This document shows, one piece after another, positions 12,827-28,007 of a DNA stretch of 64,000 nt (the stretch's first letter is position 1; the number at the start of each line of letters is the position of its first letter). The notes below the pieces were generated by a model, which was not told the DNA's origin, made no database searches, and was given only the letters and a program-made list of their open reading frames with translations. The stretch is from Metaphire vulgaris. Lineage: Eukaryota; Annelida; Clitellata; Crassiclitellata; Megascolecidae. Location: the NCBI GenBank assembly GCA_018105865.1, contig CM030835.1:9785916-9849915 (forward strand), in the 5' to 3' direction. The position numbers and the translations under genes are program-made.

Positions 12827-12897
<71 letters not shown>

Positions 12898-12954
12898 CCT
12901 ACCCCAAATTTATACTCCTACCTCCCCCCTCAAAAAAATCTACCTACGTCCTTG
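12621..12954. mobile_element. TIR element, GGCGTAGCGAC family, expanded by TA repeats
   Basis: Ends CGGGGCGTAGCGACGGGG and CTACGTCCTTG with perfect 8-bp duplications ATGCTTAG (12613-12620, 12955-12962). The interior is almost entirely TA-type repeats, which explain its larger size. Confidence 0.82.
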
Positions 12955-12962
12955 ATGCTTAG

Positions 12963-13273
12963 GTAGCCCGGATTTGTTTGAATACTCTCTAGCTTAGACC
13001 TATAGTAGATTTCTTTTTACGTTCAGCCAGTGAACAACAATGGCGAATAATGAAGGCAATTTTGTAGCTAAGCATTAAAGCGGAGAGTTGAGCAAACATT
13101 TTTATTTTGATTTTTAAGCAAACTCTGCAGACAGCAAAGAAGACCAATACAGAGTTCCGATGCAATCAGTTCAGTCAAAAGCTATATTTCATTAGTAATA
13201 AATATTAATCGATTAAAATTTTCCGATTAATCGGACAAGAAAATTTTAATCAGGACTAGCCCTTATATATACA
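12963..13273. other. No gene recognised
   Basis: Moderately AT-rich sequence between two TIR elements. Confidence 0.6.
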
Positions 13274-13457
13274 CAGTGTTTTATCCAGACTCCAGGCCTT
13301 TGGGGGGAAATTTAGGCCTTGGGGGAGAGTAGACTTGGCTGGAGGGGAAAAGACACGGTTTAATGTAAAATTTGTGTAAGTGCTGAGATTTTTTTTTGGG
13401 GGGGGGAATTTTGAGGTTTTGGGGAATCTCCCCCTAACAGGCCTGGATAAAACACTA
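13274..13457. mobile_element. TIR element, CAGTGTTTTATCCAG type
   Basis: AGTGTTTTATCCAG at the left end is matched by CTGGATAAAACACT at the right. Flanks TATATACA and TATATAAG agree at 6 of 8 positions. The interior is rich in G runs, like the element at 3522. Confidence 0.75.
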
Positions 13458-13465
13458 TATATAAG

Positions 13466-13535
13466 CCTATATGGTATAGTCTAGTGGCTAAAGAGCCAAA
13501 CTGCCAGTTTCGGGTTCGAACCTTGGCGACGACAG
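13466..13535 (+). repeat. tRNA-like SINE head
   Basis: TAGTCTAGTGG resembles a polymerase III A box, and GGGTTCGAACC is a consensus B box about 30 bp downstream. The arms do not fold as a normal tRNA. A SINE body may continue to about 13700. Confidence 0.55.
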
Positions 13536-13799
13536 AGAAATGCGATCAGCTGGTGATGAGAAAATTGGATGAAATCAGAGTGAGTGATTGGATTAGGCGC
13601 AAAGCTCATTGATTGCAAAAATCCAAAAATATAACTAACTCCTGGGAAAGGCAAGCACTGGCTTTGAATAAAGTCAAGTCCATGTATTCGACGCAAATTT
13701 CCTGTTGGTGCAAAGGCATGTCTGCGATCTCTGTTCATATGAACATCGTGTGTTGAACTGCTGTTAATATCGGAACCACTCACTGTTTGTGACATGGAC

Positions 13800-15650
13800 G
13801 GTGTTTGACTCTAAGCCGTGCATAGCTAATTCAGATCTATTCATCTTTCTTCGCTTTTCCTTCGTTCTGTTTTTGCGTTTCTTTCCATTCTGGTAAAATA
13901 TCTTTTACATGTTCACGAGCAATATTATTCAATTTGCCTATCCTTTTTCGGAAACTCGACGCCATCGTCTTCAGTCTGTCTAAAGGTGGGACAGCTAATA
14001 GACTGCAGCATGCAATGTTGCCTGATGCGACAGCGGGGTCATACTAAAACAGCAAAATGGTGAAGAAAAACGGTCTAACGACAACAAACTCAAGACGTTA
14101 ACTTCGTTCACTGGCCATCGGTGTGTGCTTCCACGCATGTGCAGTATGCGGTTCTAAACCGACTATTCTAAACAGAATGTATTTTTGGCGACATTATAAT
14201 CCGCAATTTACTCAATTTTCGTCACCAATAATATCCGATTTCTGTTCATAAATCTGAGACGGAAGATGATATGAAGCGAATAACATGCTTTTCAAAATAA
14301 AAGCCTAGTATACGCATGAAAAACGGTTGACAGGTTCACCGAGGTCTTCATACAAGTAATTGCGCGCCGCTTTTTGTTTTAAACAACCAGAGTTTGAACT
14401 AGTTTCTCTGATTCCTGTAACGTATTCTGGTGGCGTCTGTTCGCATCATGTCTGTCTGTCCGTCTGCTCATTTCGCGCGCATTTTCCAGTTCGTCCCTTT
14501 TGTCCGTCAACGCATATAAACTTATTTTCCGTCTGTCAGTTTTAATCATTCCTCTGACAGGATACAGACGACGACGACGACGTCTGTGTTACCATGCATA
14601 TTAATTCCGTCTGCGCCTTTTGCAATTCTGTCACGTGGTCTTCTCTAATCCACCGCCGCGCTATTATAATCCAGCACCCAGCGACACCGGTAATTCTTAG
14701 ACGTGTTATAGAGGAGGTCGAGATTTTTGTCCAACACTGTACATATAGATTTTGATTCGATTCTCCGATTTAAAGACTTCGGATCCGCCGTCTCTCGTGG
14801 GCTGAGTCGGTTTTACAGTCGCGTACAGAGTACAATAATAAACACAAACACACACGATAATCGACGCTCGTTCGCGCTCATCTGGTTTGCATTACAACTT
14901 ACAAGTCATTGGAAAAGAAAATAACGACATCGAATTTCACCCCGCCCCCCCGCGAAATGTAATCGCCAAGGGAACGATGCAATTCCGTCAGTTGATTCTC
15001 ATCTCGTTTCGGGTCGTTTGAAGAGGTCAAAGTTCGATGCAGGAGGTTGTAACGATCATCATTCGATCCCCCAAATCGTTGGGGGGAAGGGGGAAGGCGC
15101 ATGACTGCATCAGCAAATAGGAAAATCCGACAATTGACCTGAAAATCGGTGTCAAATAGGTTATTACTAGGTTCACTCGGCGAAATACTCGAATCGTATT
15201 TAATATAATCGTTGTTGCGACAGGGCCGTCGAATTGACATGAATATCAAATAATATACAATGTATAGGCGTTGCTTTCTTTCGCTGAAAGCAAGCGCAAT
15301 TTTCGAAAGACTGCCGTTGCTTAAAAGCGTCTGCATGGATTTAATCTTTGGTCGACCTTAACGATCATGGTTGACCCTGACCCTAGCAGGCGTTTACATC
15401 GTTTACTGTATACCATCATTTTATCCATAGTTCGAAGTACATTCGAACTATCTCCATAACGACGACGATTTTAAGCCAGTATGTGATAATGTCTCCGACA
15501 ACTGAATGCATATATAGAAATCCAAACTGCACTTCTAGAACTTTCTCTTCGAAGCAGAGTTCTGAGTTAACATATAGCCTAACATGATAATTTGTCTCTC
15601 ACACATAGGCCCCCTGTTTAAGTTTTAGTTTAGGTAAGGTGCGTTTTCAA
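13800..15650. other. No gene recognised
   Basis: The minus-strand frame at 14899-15336 (145 codons) has no recognisable domain and ordinary composition. It may be random. Confidence 0.5.
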
Positions 15651-15859
15651 ATATTTGTCACTCAAAGTCGTCAAAGTCAAAAAACTTTAAAGGCATTTCT
15701 AGTTTATTATAGTCGCAATCTACGAACCAATTGATATCGCATTCTCGCTCGGCGAATATTCGTAAATTGCGGATGTAATCCCCCTCCTCTCCCTCTCCCT
15801 CTCCCTCTCCCAGTCCCATCTCGCTCCCGCTTCCTTTCTCCCGAAAGCAGTTTCCTGTC

Positions 15860-16210
15860 CGCGAATGAAGCGCAGATTGAGGTCGTCTTCTCTCGCCGGT
15901 TGCCGCGGTCGAATGCGCTGACGGGCAACACTTAACGCAGCGACGGTCGCCGCGCCGTTGTCCCGGAATTCCGTCTGACGTGCGCCGTCGGCCAGTCGGC
16001 GAGCGCTGCGGCCGTCGGAATGTAGGAAACGAACCAAGCGACGTCGACATCGGCGGCGTCGACACAACGCACGGCTCATTAGGCCGACAAATCGGTTGCG
16101 AATTGCTCTCCTCGCGGTCAGGCGCACAGGATGTGCCGAGACTGAGAAACGGGAAGGAGGCAGTCCCCGAGACCGACCGAATAAAACGTCGCCCCCACCC
16201 CCATTCTGAC
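15860..16210. other. CpG-rich patch
   Basis: Dense in CG dinucleotides compared with its surroundings, and open in several frames on both strands. No domain or splice structure could be fixed. It could be a promoter or first exon. Confidence 0.4.
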
Positions 16211-16384
16211 GTCGTCGGTCACTGTTTATTTATTCATAAATGGCAGAAAATTCGGAACATTCTAAAATGATATTCTTCATAAATGTGTGTGCGCGTGTGC
16301 GTGTGTGTGTGTGACACTGTGTGTGTGTGTACAGAATCAGACTCGTTCGTAATATAGCTCAGCTGAAAAGTCCCAACTACGTCT

Positions 16385-16480
16385 CCTTTTCGGCGCCCAG
16401 AGCGATTTAAGCGCCTATAGGAATAATGAGCTACCTCTGAAAGCGCTATAGAAATTCACGAGATTTACTTACTTTTCCAC
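16385..16480 (+). mobile_element. L2-like LINE 3' end fragment
   Basis: Contains AAGCGCTATAGAAATTCACG followed by an AGATTTACTTACTT tail. This matches, in the opposite orientation, the terminal bases of the L2-like element at 5498. It is short and diverged. Confidence 0.6.
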
Positions 16481-16744
16481 ACAGGCACATACTTAATAAA
16501 GGCGCCATCTGGTCATTGATCAGAATGGTGTAGGCCTGGTCTAGTCTTTTTTACGTAGCGCCTCTAGATAATATCTGACGAATCGGCATTGGTGTCATCG
16601 ACAATGGTCTTGGACACACATAAATTGCTGTTGCAAATGTAATCAATGCGTCTGTGTCTCAGAAATTACACGCAAAAGTACAGTAATGTCAGCTTTGTGT
16701 AACTCCCTTTTATCTGTTATTGAAACTTTTCATTTGCATATCCT

Positions 16745-17004
16745 ACGTTCTGCTTTCTCCCCCTCCTCTGTCCATCTCCTGTCCCTCTCCCTCTACTTCT
16801 GCCTCTCTTCCTACTTTCTCCCCTCTTTCTACCTTTTCCTTTCTCCTCTCAATCTCCTCCTTCCTCTCCCCCTCTCTCTCTCTCTTTCTCGCTCTCTCTA
16901 TCCTCCTCTCCCTCCCTCTCTTTACACACTCCTCTCTCTCCTCTCCTCTCCTCCCTCTCTCTCCTCTCTTCCTCTCCATCTCCTTCCCTCTCGCCCTCTC
17001 CGCC

Positions 17005-17050
<46 letters not shown>
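16745..17050. repeat. Polypyrimidine CT-rich tract ending in (CT)n
   Basis: About 300 bp almost without purines on the plus strand; a pure CT run lies at 17011-17050. Confidence 0.9.
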
Positions 17051-17051
<1 letters not shown>

Positions 17052-17378
17052 CAATCCCTCAATCCACCTTTTTTGCCCGAAAAATTCTCAGGTTCCGGGA
17101 AAGAATCTGTCGAAGTGCCGTTCGAAATGGCCAGTGAGGTGCAGGTGACTGCTGTCGTGACTCCAGGGATAATGAGATGTCGATTGCAGACTCTTCACTC
17201 AATTATGCAATCGGTAAAAAAGACCGATGCTTTTTTCACTCAGTTCTAGTAACGTAACGAAGAGAAAAGTGACGTTGTCTGTCGCTGCAGTAGCACGCAA
17301 CATCAGAAAAGCAAGTTTCTTTGTTTCCTGTTCCAACCCCAGGTGCATTTACTGTAAGAGCGAGTGTTTGCCCGCGCA

Positions 17379-17387
<9 letters not shown>

Positions 17388-17437
<50 letters not shown>

Positions 17438-17440
17438 AGA
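17388..17440. repeat. (GA)n
   Basis: Dinucleotide array with a short (TG)n continuation. Confidence 0.95.
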
Positions 17441-18193
17441 GTATGTGTGTATGTGTCTCACAAAAGAACGATAGACAGCGCTTTAAATCTTTCTCTCGCG
17501 ATGTTTTTGCTCACGTGACCAGCTACTAGTCCCATAGGTCTACACAGCATTTACTGTATGTCTGCCCCGTTTGCCTACGTACCTACGTATATGCATATTG
17601 TCTACCTGCATATAAAGCCGAAACTAATACAGGTGTATTAAAATCATATTGCCTTTTGGTTGAATAGATACGGTAGCGGTGATTTACGCCTCTTCCAAAC
17701 GTGTGCACAAATTCTTATGGTTAATTAAAGTCTATAGCAAAACATTTTAGAGAAGATAATTTTAGCATCTTGCGTTGATTTAGAGATTGGTTCATTCGTC
17801 AACATTCAAAATTTCTAGTTGCACAGAAAAAAGACCATTTTGCGTTTTTTTTCAGTTGAGCTTTCTTTATATCTATGTCCGACGCAGGAGGCGATCCAAA
17901 AACTTGAATGTAATCGAAATATACAGCAACATAAGCGCCGCCAGAAGAGAGCGCTAGATGGCAACGCAGAGCTTTAGATATAGGTCAGAAGAAAAAGACT
18001 TAACACATCTGACGAATATTTTAATAAATTATAATTTTACTCAATAAAACTGTGCTTAAACTATTTCAGCAACTTCGTAGACAAGATCTCACGCATATAG
18101 CGGTAACATGATTTGATCGTGCGCTTTAAATGGGCGTCATCGCTCAGAATAAAGAAAAGGCCCAATAGATGTATAGGGAAGTATTCTGTAAGT
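17441..18193. other. No gene recognised
   Basis: Unremarkable sequence. Confidence 0.6.
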
Positions 18194-18387
18194 CAGTGGC
18201 GTAGCCAGGATTTCCGGAAGGGGGGTTTGAAAAAAAATTTCGTCGATGACCGCCAAGAGGGGATTTTCACCCCCAAAATCGCCAAAAGTCGCCTAAAAAA
18301 TTTAAATTGCATGGAAATACATCAAAAAAATTTTTCCGCCGTCCAAGGGGGGTTTAACCCCCAAACTCCCCCGTGGCTACGCCACTG
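18194..18387. mobile_element. TIR element, CAGTGGCGTAGCCA family
   Basis: A perfect 14-bp inverted repeat (CAGTGGCGTAGCCA / TGGCTACGCCACTG) closes a 194-bp element. It is flanked by perfect 8-bp duplications CTGTAAGT (18186-18193, 18388-18395). The interior carries CCAAGGGGGGTTTAACCCCC. The features fit a non-autonomous hAT element. Confidence 0.92.
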
Positions 18388-19095
18388 CTGTAAGTAGATC
18401 ACTACGTGCACTCGTGTCCACCGTCGCCCCTTGCAGCCTTTCAAACCTTAGGTGCGAACATCATCGGGTCTTATTGGCTTTGAAAGTATATTCGCCGGAC
18501 TTGTCGCAACAGAAAATCAATTCGAAATTCATATTTAATGTCCCTTTCCAGATCGTCTATCACTTCGGCTTCGCTTTTCTCTGATTTATCGAAGGATTCT
18601 ACGCAAAGACATCTCTTTATAACGACAGCAATGACACGTGCGTGTGTGTGTGTGGCTGTGTGTGTGGCTGTGTGTGTGGTATTTCGTTCGTTGTCTCTCG
18701 GTTCGTAAGGTCTCTTTATATTCGTCTGATTGGAAATAATTCTCGAACGTTTCACATCAACTGTACACAATCGCATTCGATTCGATATCGCGTATCTGAC
18801 ATTTATAATAATTGACGAGACTTCCATCTTGACGGCTAGGCGATGACAGCTGCACTGGAGCTGGGAGTGGGTTGGAAAGAAGGGGGCTATCTAGACCTAA
18901 AGGGGAAGAGAAACTGATATTTTCATTTATCAGTCAACCGTTCACTAACGCCATTTCGCATTTGCTTTAGTGCTTCACAGCTTCACAACCAAACTTTTCC
19001 GCAAAAATCGTAAAGTTCCAAATCAGACGGACAGTCGTTCGTTATCAAATTCAGACAGTCAAGATTAAGTGACGTCGATCGTTATAACTAAATAA

Positions 19096-19380
19096 TTAAA
19101 TACAGTAACTAGTTCTGAATAGCCAGGACTTGAGGCGTTTCTTGAATGTGTCGAGTGACGGAAACTTCTTTGGCCTACATGGCTTTGCCCATGGACAAAG
19201 ACCTAAAGGACATACGAGAAAACGATGGATCGGCAACATAAAATCGGACTGTGAAACCCTGAAACTCAGTCTCACAAAAGCCAACAAATATGCTTACAAC
19301 TGCTCGGATTGGAGATCCTTGCTGAAGCCCAGACCGTGACTCAGCTTCGCCAGCACAGTGTTGATTATACTTGTAATTTT
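19096..19380 (+). mobile_element. LINE C-terminal fragment
   Basis: The plus strand encodes QRPKGHTRKRWIGNIKSD followed by CETLKLSLTKANKYAYNCSD and a stop at 19337. The pattern RKRW-x-x-NIK-x-D is the C-terminal signature of many RTE-like LINE polyproteins. Only this end is preserved; nothing upstream is recognisable. Confidence 0.65.
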
Positions 19381-19393
19381 TACGTGTCTAACT

Positions 19394-19599
19394 CGTTGGC
19401 GTAGCCATGAGGGAACACACAGGGACCGAGTCCACTAGTCGGGCTCAGAATAGTGTTGAGATTCGTGCAAGTTCAAAAACAAGCTTGTCCTCTATGTCTC
19501 AAGATTTAATTTTAGTATTGCCCTAATTTTTTGCGGCTGGGGTGGAAACCCAGACCCAGCTGGGAGAGCTACTCGTTTGGAATCCTGGCTACGCCATTG
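19394..19599. mobile_element. TIR element, GGCGTAGCCA family, diverged
   Basis: The left TTGGCGTAGCCA is matched by TGGCTACGCCATTG at the right. Flanks GTCTAACT and GTCTATAT agree at 6 of 8. The interior does not resemble the 18194 copy, so it may be an older or different subfamily. Confidence 0.72.
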
Positions 19600-19747
19600 G
19601 TCTATATACCGCATACATATAAGAGATATTTCTCGATTATAACATTATACTGATGGTAAAAATCTATTTCTGAGAATAAGTGCTTAAAACTGCATGTGAT
19701 TTCATCCTATTTTCCAACGTAATTTCTTAACTTCTTTCCGATCCCAT

Positions 19748-19750
19748 TAA

Positions 19751-19833
<83 letters not shown>

Positions 19834-19870
19834 ATAATAATAATAATAATAATAATCATCATCATCATCG
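19748..19870. repeat. (CTA)n, (AAT)n, (CAT)n compound array
   Basis: Three successive trinucleotide types meet without spacers. Confidence 0.95.
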
Positions 19871-21570
19871 TCCTTGTGTTTAATAATCTGTAGAACGGTT
19901 CTTAATAGCACTTTCTTGAAGTTTCTTCAATAATTTCCACCTCTTTTTAAGACGAAGAACGTATTTGCGATGCTTTTTGCATTCTCATATACATCCAGCG
20001 CAACATCGTCATTCTTGTCTGTCCTTTAAGCTTCTTCCTTCAATTTCGCCTTCTTCTTCTGCTGCTCCTCTGAAACCGTTCCCATCCGATTACGTGTACT
20101 TGATCTTCGCGTGATCTTCACGGCGAGTCACTTCTTCCATCTGCATGCGCTCCTTCCATCTCCATATTCGCATCTCAAAGTTCGAATTTCCTGGATGCTG
20201 GAAGTTTTGATCCAGATTTAGGAAAAACGACTTCTGGTTGACTCTTTCCTGCTATCTGCTCTCTCTCTCTCTCTCTGTGTCTCTTTCTGTGTCTCTCTCT
20301 CTCTGTCTCTCTTTCTCTGTTTCTGTCTGTCTGTCTCTGTCTGTCTGTCTCTCGCTCTCTCTCTCTCTCTCTGTGTGTTTATGTGAGCGGGTGTGTGGGG
20401 TATGTGTGTGAAAGCTTATCTTAGGATGGAAAATATTTCCTTGTAAGCTTCTTAAAGCACTGCATATTTATTTTCATCAATTAATCGCCACTTCTATTCT
20501 AGTGAAGAGCTGCCTACGGAGAATCTATCTTTATGCTGTCGGAGCGTTGCAGCCCGACCTGCGGTCTGTTTCTAACCCAAAAAAACCAGGCCCAATATCA
20601 AACTGAACAATCTGTATTTTCAGTAGATGGCGCTTTGGTCCTTTCTCTTTTCTTTCAAAATACGATCACGTGTCATCCTGCAGTAGGCCTAGAACATTCC
20701 GCGTCGAGGCTTTTTCGAATGCAGAGGCGTTTCTGCGATTTCCATGCTTGCCTCGGTCAGCGATATCTGCCTCCGCATCTGTCTTCTCTGCTCAAGTGGA
20801 ATGGCCTTGGTCACGTGCGCAGGAAGGGAGGCGGCTGCTGCTCCTCCTCCGTCTCCCTTTCGTCCGTCGACCGGACCTTCGTTACCGTCTCGACGACTAA
20901 TTCAATGGGTTTGCTGGGATCCCTCCAGGAGCGATTGATTCGGGAAGATACAAAAGACAGGGGGAAAAACAGGAAGAACGAGACAATAGAAGACCGAAGA
21001 TATTAAATGAACGCGCAAAATGAAACGAGGCAGATTTTCGGCAACAGACGAAAACAGACAAACGGACAAGGAGCGAAAGCGAGACGGAGAAAGAGGAGGA
21101 GGCGGAAAGACAGAGACAACAGACAACACGGAACCACGGCCAACAAAGAACGTCTAATTTCAACCGGGCTTTTTATGTCTCGGATTCTGCTGTTATCAGT
21201 AACGTTCCGATGAGGTATCGCTAAGGCGGATCTTTTTGCGGGCGTTCTTCTAGTAATCTTCATATAGAATCCACTTTGAGTACTGCAGGGTCAGAACTCT
21301 GATGAGAGAAAACCAGGGCGTCAAATTTAAAGGGCGGTTCTTTGAATTCATTTAATTTTAACGGGTAAAGAAGGATAAACGGGAGTGGAGGGGGGTCTAA
21401 TTCATACTCAAGAGGCTTTAGTAACCCTAATCGTCCCGAGGGTATTAATTACGTTAGGGTAATGCGTTCCAGATACACATACAAACTCCTCGCTCATAAC
21501 TCGACGCCTAAGTTTTGGCACCGGTCAGTGAAGCTCTGCATGGGCGAACCCAGCGGCGGATAAAGGAGGG
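19871..21570. other. No gene recognised; CpG-rich in part
   Basis: The frame at 20533-21006 (157 codons) overlaps frames on both strands and shows no domain. 20690-20900 is CG-rich. Confidence 0.45.
20260..20375. repeat. (CT)n/(CTGT)n array
   Basis: Compound pyrimidine-rich array with GT interruptions. Confidence 0.9.
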
Positions 21571-21618
<48 letters not shown>

Positions 21619-21620
21619 TG
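21571..21620. repeat. (CT)n(CA)n
   Basis: A CT run passes directly into a CA run. Confidence 0.95.
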
Positions 21621-22203
21621 GCGACATCGGACCATCAGCATCTGTAACCGGAACCTAAGTACATATTTTATTTGACTAACGCTGCAGAAAACCAGAGGAG
21701 AGACGAACAAAATGTTTGCGGAAATGAACATAGCCTGTCTGTCTGTCTGTCTGTCTGTATGTCTGTATGTCTGAGTCTCTGTCTGTCTATCAACGGTGAT
21801 AAATTTCGCAGTGACACTTAGGAGTGCGATAAACGCAGATGACTTCTCCACAGTGTCAATAATAGTGACGCGTTTGAAAATTGCGGTGCTGTGGGTTCCG
21901 TCCAAATGGCAATGTAGGAAACATCCAGATTAACCCCTCTCTCCTTCGCTCCCTCCCTCCCTCCATCCCTCCGTCCTGTTCACCCTCCCTCCCTTGCTTC
22001 CTTCCTTCCTTCCTCCTTCGGGAACATTTCAAAGACGAAACTGCCAGTCTCTGTTTACTCTGTCTATACGATTACCGGCGAAACGAAGCTATGATGCAAT
22101 TTCGACGACGGCGCTGTCAATTAGGCCTAAACCTAACCAAAAGACCGTCGTTAGTATAGTCAGACTGCGGGTTGCAACAACGAGTGCAGGATGAGTGCGC
22201 ACT

Positions 22204-22205
<2 letters not shown>

Positions 22206-22293
<88 letters not shown>

Positions 22294-22307
22294 CTCTCTC
22301 TCTCTCT
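22206..22307. repeat. (CT)n
   Basis: About 100 bp, nearly uninterrupted. Confidence 0.95.
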
Positions 22308-22404
22308 TATCGTTGACTCGTCGATTTCTCATTTCTTAGGCGTCCTGACGTCATATACTCACTGTACGCACTTAATTCGAGTGCAGCACTATCGTTGAGA
22401 CTTA

Positions 22405-22477
22405 CGGTTCACCGCAGTTTGGACGCAGAATTACACACAAATTGTGTGTAATTCTGTGTCCAAACTGCGGTGAACCG
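22405..22477. mobile_element. Near-perfect palindromic element
   Basis: Two 36-bp arms (CGGTTCACCGCAGTTTGGAC... and its complement) with one mismatch and a one-base centre. No clear duplication is seen at the borders. It is probably a fold-back MITE; a hairpin RNA is possible. Confidence 0.75.
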
Positions 22478-22572
22478 AATTGATTGAAACCTTTAAAATA
22501 ATGCAATGATAATACCTGATGCCAAATTGAAACCACACTAAAGAACGTCTCGAAAGCTCACAGCTGACTAAA

Positions 22573-22671
22573 TGTGACGTCTTCCGATATTGTCAAGAGA
22601 TGATGATGTCACCCAATAGTTTCAAGATATTATGACGTCACCCACCCGATATTTTCAAGAGATCGTGATGC
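22573..22671. repeat. Imperfect three-unit minisatellite with CRE-like site
   Basis: Units of about 30-40 bp share TTTTCAAGAGAT-like and ATGACGTCACCC-like parts. The central unit holds TGACGTCA (22633-22640), a consensus CREB/ATF site. Regulatory use is unproven. Confidence 0.45.
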
Positions 22672-22679
22672 CTAACGAA

Positions 22680-24115
22680 CCTGTATTTCATAAACACAGA
22701 CAATCGCTTCTGTCTTTTCTTTCAATTTGTAAATGAAGGAGCGATTTAAACGAATTAAGCTTGATTAAAGCGGGTTCAGAGGATTTACAGTGTCTTTGAG
22801 CTATAGTCGTCTCCAGCAAAGAGCTTAAGAGATTACCAGCATATCACGATCAGATAGGTAAAATTAATTAATTGTGAAGTTAGTAAGTAAAGTCTAGACG
22901 ACTGCTGCCATGTGAAAAAATATTCTTTAATTTATATAGCGCCACGATACTAAATACACTAGACATCAGTCTCTAAATGCCAAACAGGTAACGTGTCAGG
23001 ACGATTTACTGAGTAATGGAAGGATCTATTTATAAAGCGGTATTCTTCATCACACGTCAAACGCTGACCAGAGCGGGCAGGAGAAGGGGAGCTAAATCCC
23101 CAGATAAATCCCCTGAAAAAGCTAACCATATACGCACACAGTAGAATACAGAGCGGCTTATAATCCTTTGCAGACGGCTGCGGGAAGCTCCGATATCTGA
23201 TTTGCTTATTAGATCAGTGGATGGCGATGCTATCTTGTTCGCCGGCAGCGAGAAACTCCTTGGCCAGTAAAAGTCAATACAGGAACAATTATTAACCGGG
23301 CTTGCCACTGAGAATGTCCGCCGCCGAAGAAGAAAAACAATTATGCACAGCGGAATCGCACTACATTACTACAACAACGGCGAACAGTGAGAGCGCTATA
23401 TGAATGTACTCATCCTGCGCGCATTTGTGTAAATGATTGAACAGATGGACTAGGTCGCCGTGCGCAGGGAGAGCCGTGCGAGTGAGCAGAAACGGGGAAT
23501 GTGAATTTTCTGTACATAATCCATAGCAAAAGCGTGTCTACTGTACAGTCTACAGCTTCGTATGTTGCCATCTACAGTGTACTGTTGTTCCTTGTGCTTC
23601 GATCAGCAACGTTTGTAGTTTGTGGAAATAGCATTGATCTATAGTCATGAAATAAAACCGAGCAAAATCTGATTCGCATGTAGGCCCAATTCATAAAATC
23701 TCTGATTGACTTCATGAAAACAATTTGCGCCGTAAACAATTTGGCTTTCCCCCACGATTTTTATTTATTTTTTCTCATTAGTTTTTCTCCTTTTTCAAAT
23801 AGGAGCGATTAAATTGAAGTATAAGACAACCAGACAGAAGCATACATATAGGTCTATGCATCTTACGCTAAAGCAGAACAAGATTGCGGTTTCTGAACAT
23901 TTGCGCTCCAAGTAGGCTATCAATAATTACAATTTGTTTCAGTTAGAATATTAGCAAAGTTAAATAATTAATTAATCGATCCTTTAATACGTCTGATTGC
24001 TCATAGCGCTGCCAGGAAACAAAGCTTTCAGGCCAATCACGCGCTGAGCTATTCTGAGCACATTGCTAATTTACTACTACAGTATTGCGACATTTAAATA
24101 ATGATGTTTATGAGA

Positions 24116-24118
<3 letters not shown>
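22680..24118. other. No gene recognised
   Basis: A short LINE/SINE-type end TTTATATAGCGCCACG occurs at about 22932. Nothing else was identified. Confidence 0.55.
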
Positions 24119-24182
<64 letters not shown>

Positions 24183-24411
24183 GCTACTACCACCACTGCT
24201 GCCACCACTGCTACACCACCACCACCACCACTGCACCACCACCACCACCACTGCTGCCACCACTGCACCACTGCCACCACCACTACTACTGCCACTACTA
24301 CCACTACCACTACCACCACTACCACCACTGCTGCTACCACCACCACTACCACTACTACTACTACTATTACTACTACTACTACTACTACTACTACTTTTAC
24401 TAGAAGTAGCA

Positions 24412-24463
<52 letters not shown>

Positions 24464-24540
24464 GAAGATGATGATGATGATGAAGAAGAAGAAGAATGAT
24501 AATGATAATAATCTATAATAAATAAAGTAATAATAATAGC
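24119..24540. repeat. 420-bp compound trinucleotide array
   Basis: Ordered blocks of CTA, then mixed CCA/CTG/CTA, CTA again, AAT, GAT and GAA. It is followed immediately by AATAATAGCGCGCTTT, an L2-like 3' end on the minus strand. Confidence 0.95.
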
Positions 24541-27370
<2,830 letters not shown>

Positions 27371-27371
27371 C

Positions 27372-27716
27372 CAGGGGCGTAAACCTGGCGTCAACATTGG
27401 GAGGGGGATAGAATAATTTTAAAAAAGTTGACCCCCAAAAAATATAAATATACCCCCCCCCATTTGGGGGGATATTGCATAGTATGGTGGGGACTTTAAA
27501 TCGCCCATGAAATACGTTTTGACAAGCCAAAAAGAAGGTCATCCTGATATTTTTATATTTTCCCTCTTCAAATACCCTGACAAGCAAAAAAAGGTCATCC
27601 GAAATGAGAAGAATTTGGATTTGGCATCAATTCTGAAGCATCAACATCATGGGGGAATAATTGATACTCTGTTTTTTACCATATAGCCCGCCGTCCCCCC
27701 GTGTTTTACGCCCATG
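27372..27716. mobile_element. TIR element, CAGGGGCGTAAAC family
   Basis: Left CAGGGGCGTAAACCTGG and right GTTTTACGCCCATG. Perfect 8-bp duplications AAAAGCAC (27364-27371, 27717-27724) flank 345 bp. Two copies of the shared motif lie inside (27520-27545, 27578-27600). Any open frame here is incidental. Confidence 0.9.
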
Positions 27717-27815
27717 AAAAGCACTACCCACGGTCGACCATTCCATATACAAGAACTGCGTCAATAGTATAGCGCTATAGGGCCTTCTTGCTTGGCTGTT
27801 AATATCATCTGCATG

Positions 27816-28007
27816 CATGGGCGCCCACAGAAATTTTTCCTGGGGATAAAACACAATGGTCACAGACAAAACATATTTTAACACAATGGTCACGGTTAAT
27901 ATTCTAGCAAGCAAGGTTTTCAAATTCCAATGTGAGATATTGTTTTTGTATTTTCCAAAGGGGGGGGGGGCAAGTGCCCCTCTTGCTCTAATGTGCGGGC
28001 GCCCATG
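27816..28007. mobile_element. TIR element, CATGGGCGCCC family
   Basis: Left CATGGGCGCCCACAG and right GTGCGGGCGCCCATG. Flanks TCTGCATG and GCTGCGTG agree at 6 of 8. A similar left end (CATGGGCGTCCACAGAAA) occurs at 45056 without a recognisable right end. Confidence 0.68.

Noticed and set aside
13466..13535. Functional tRNA gene
   Set aside because: Box A and B motifs are present but acceptor and anticodon stems do not pair; better read as a SINE head.
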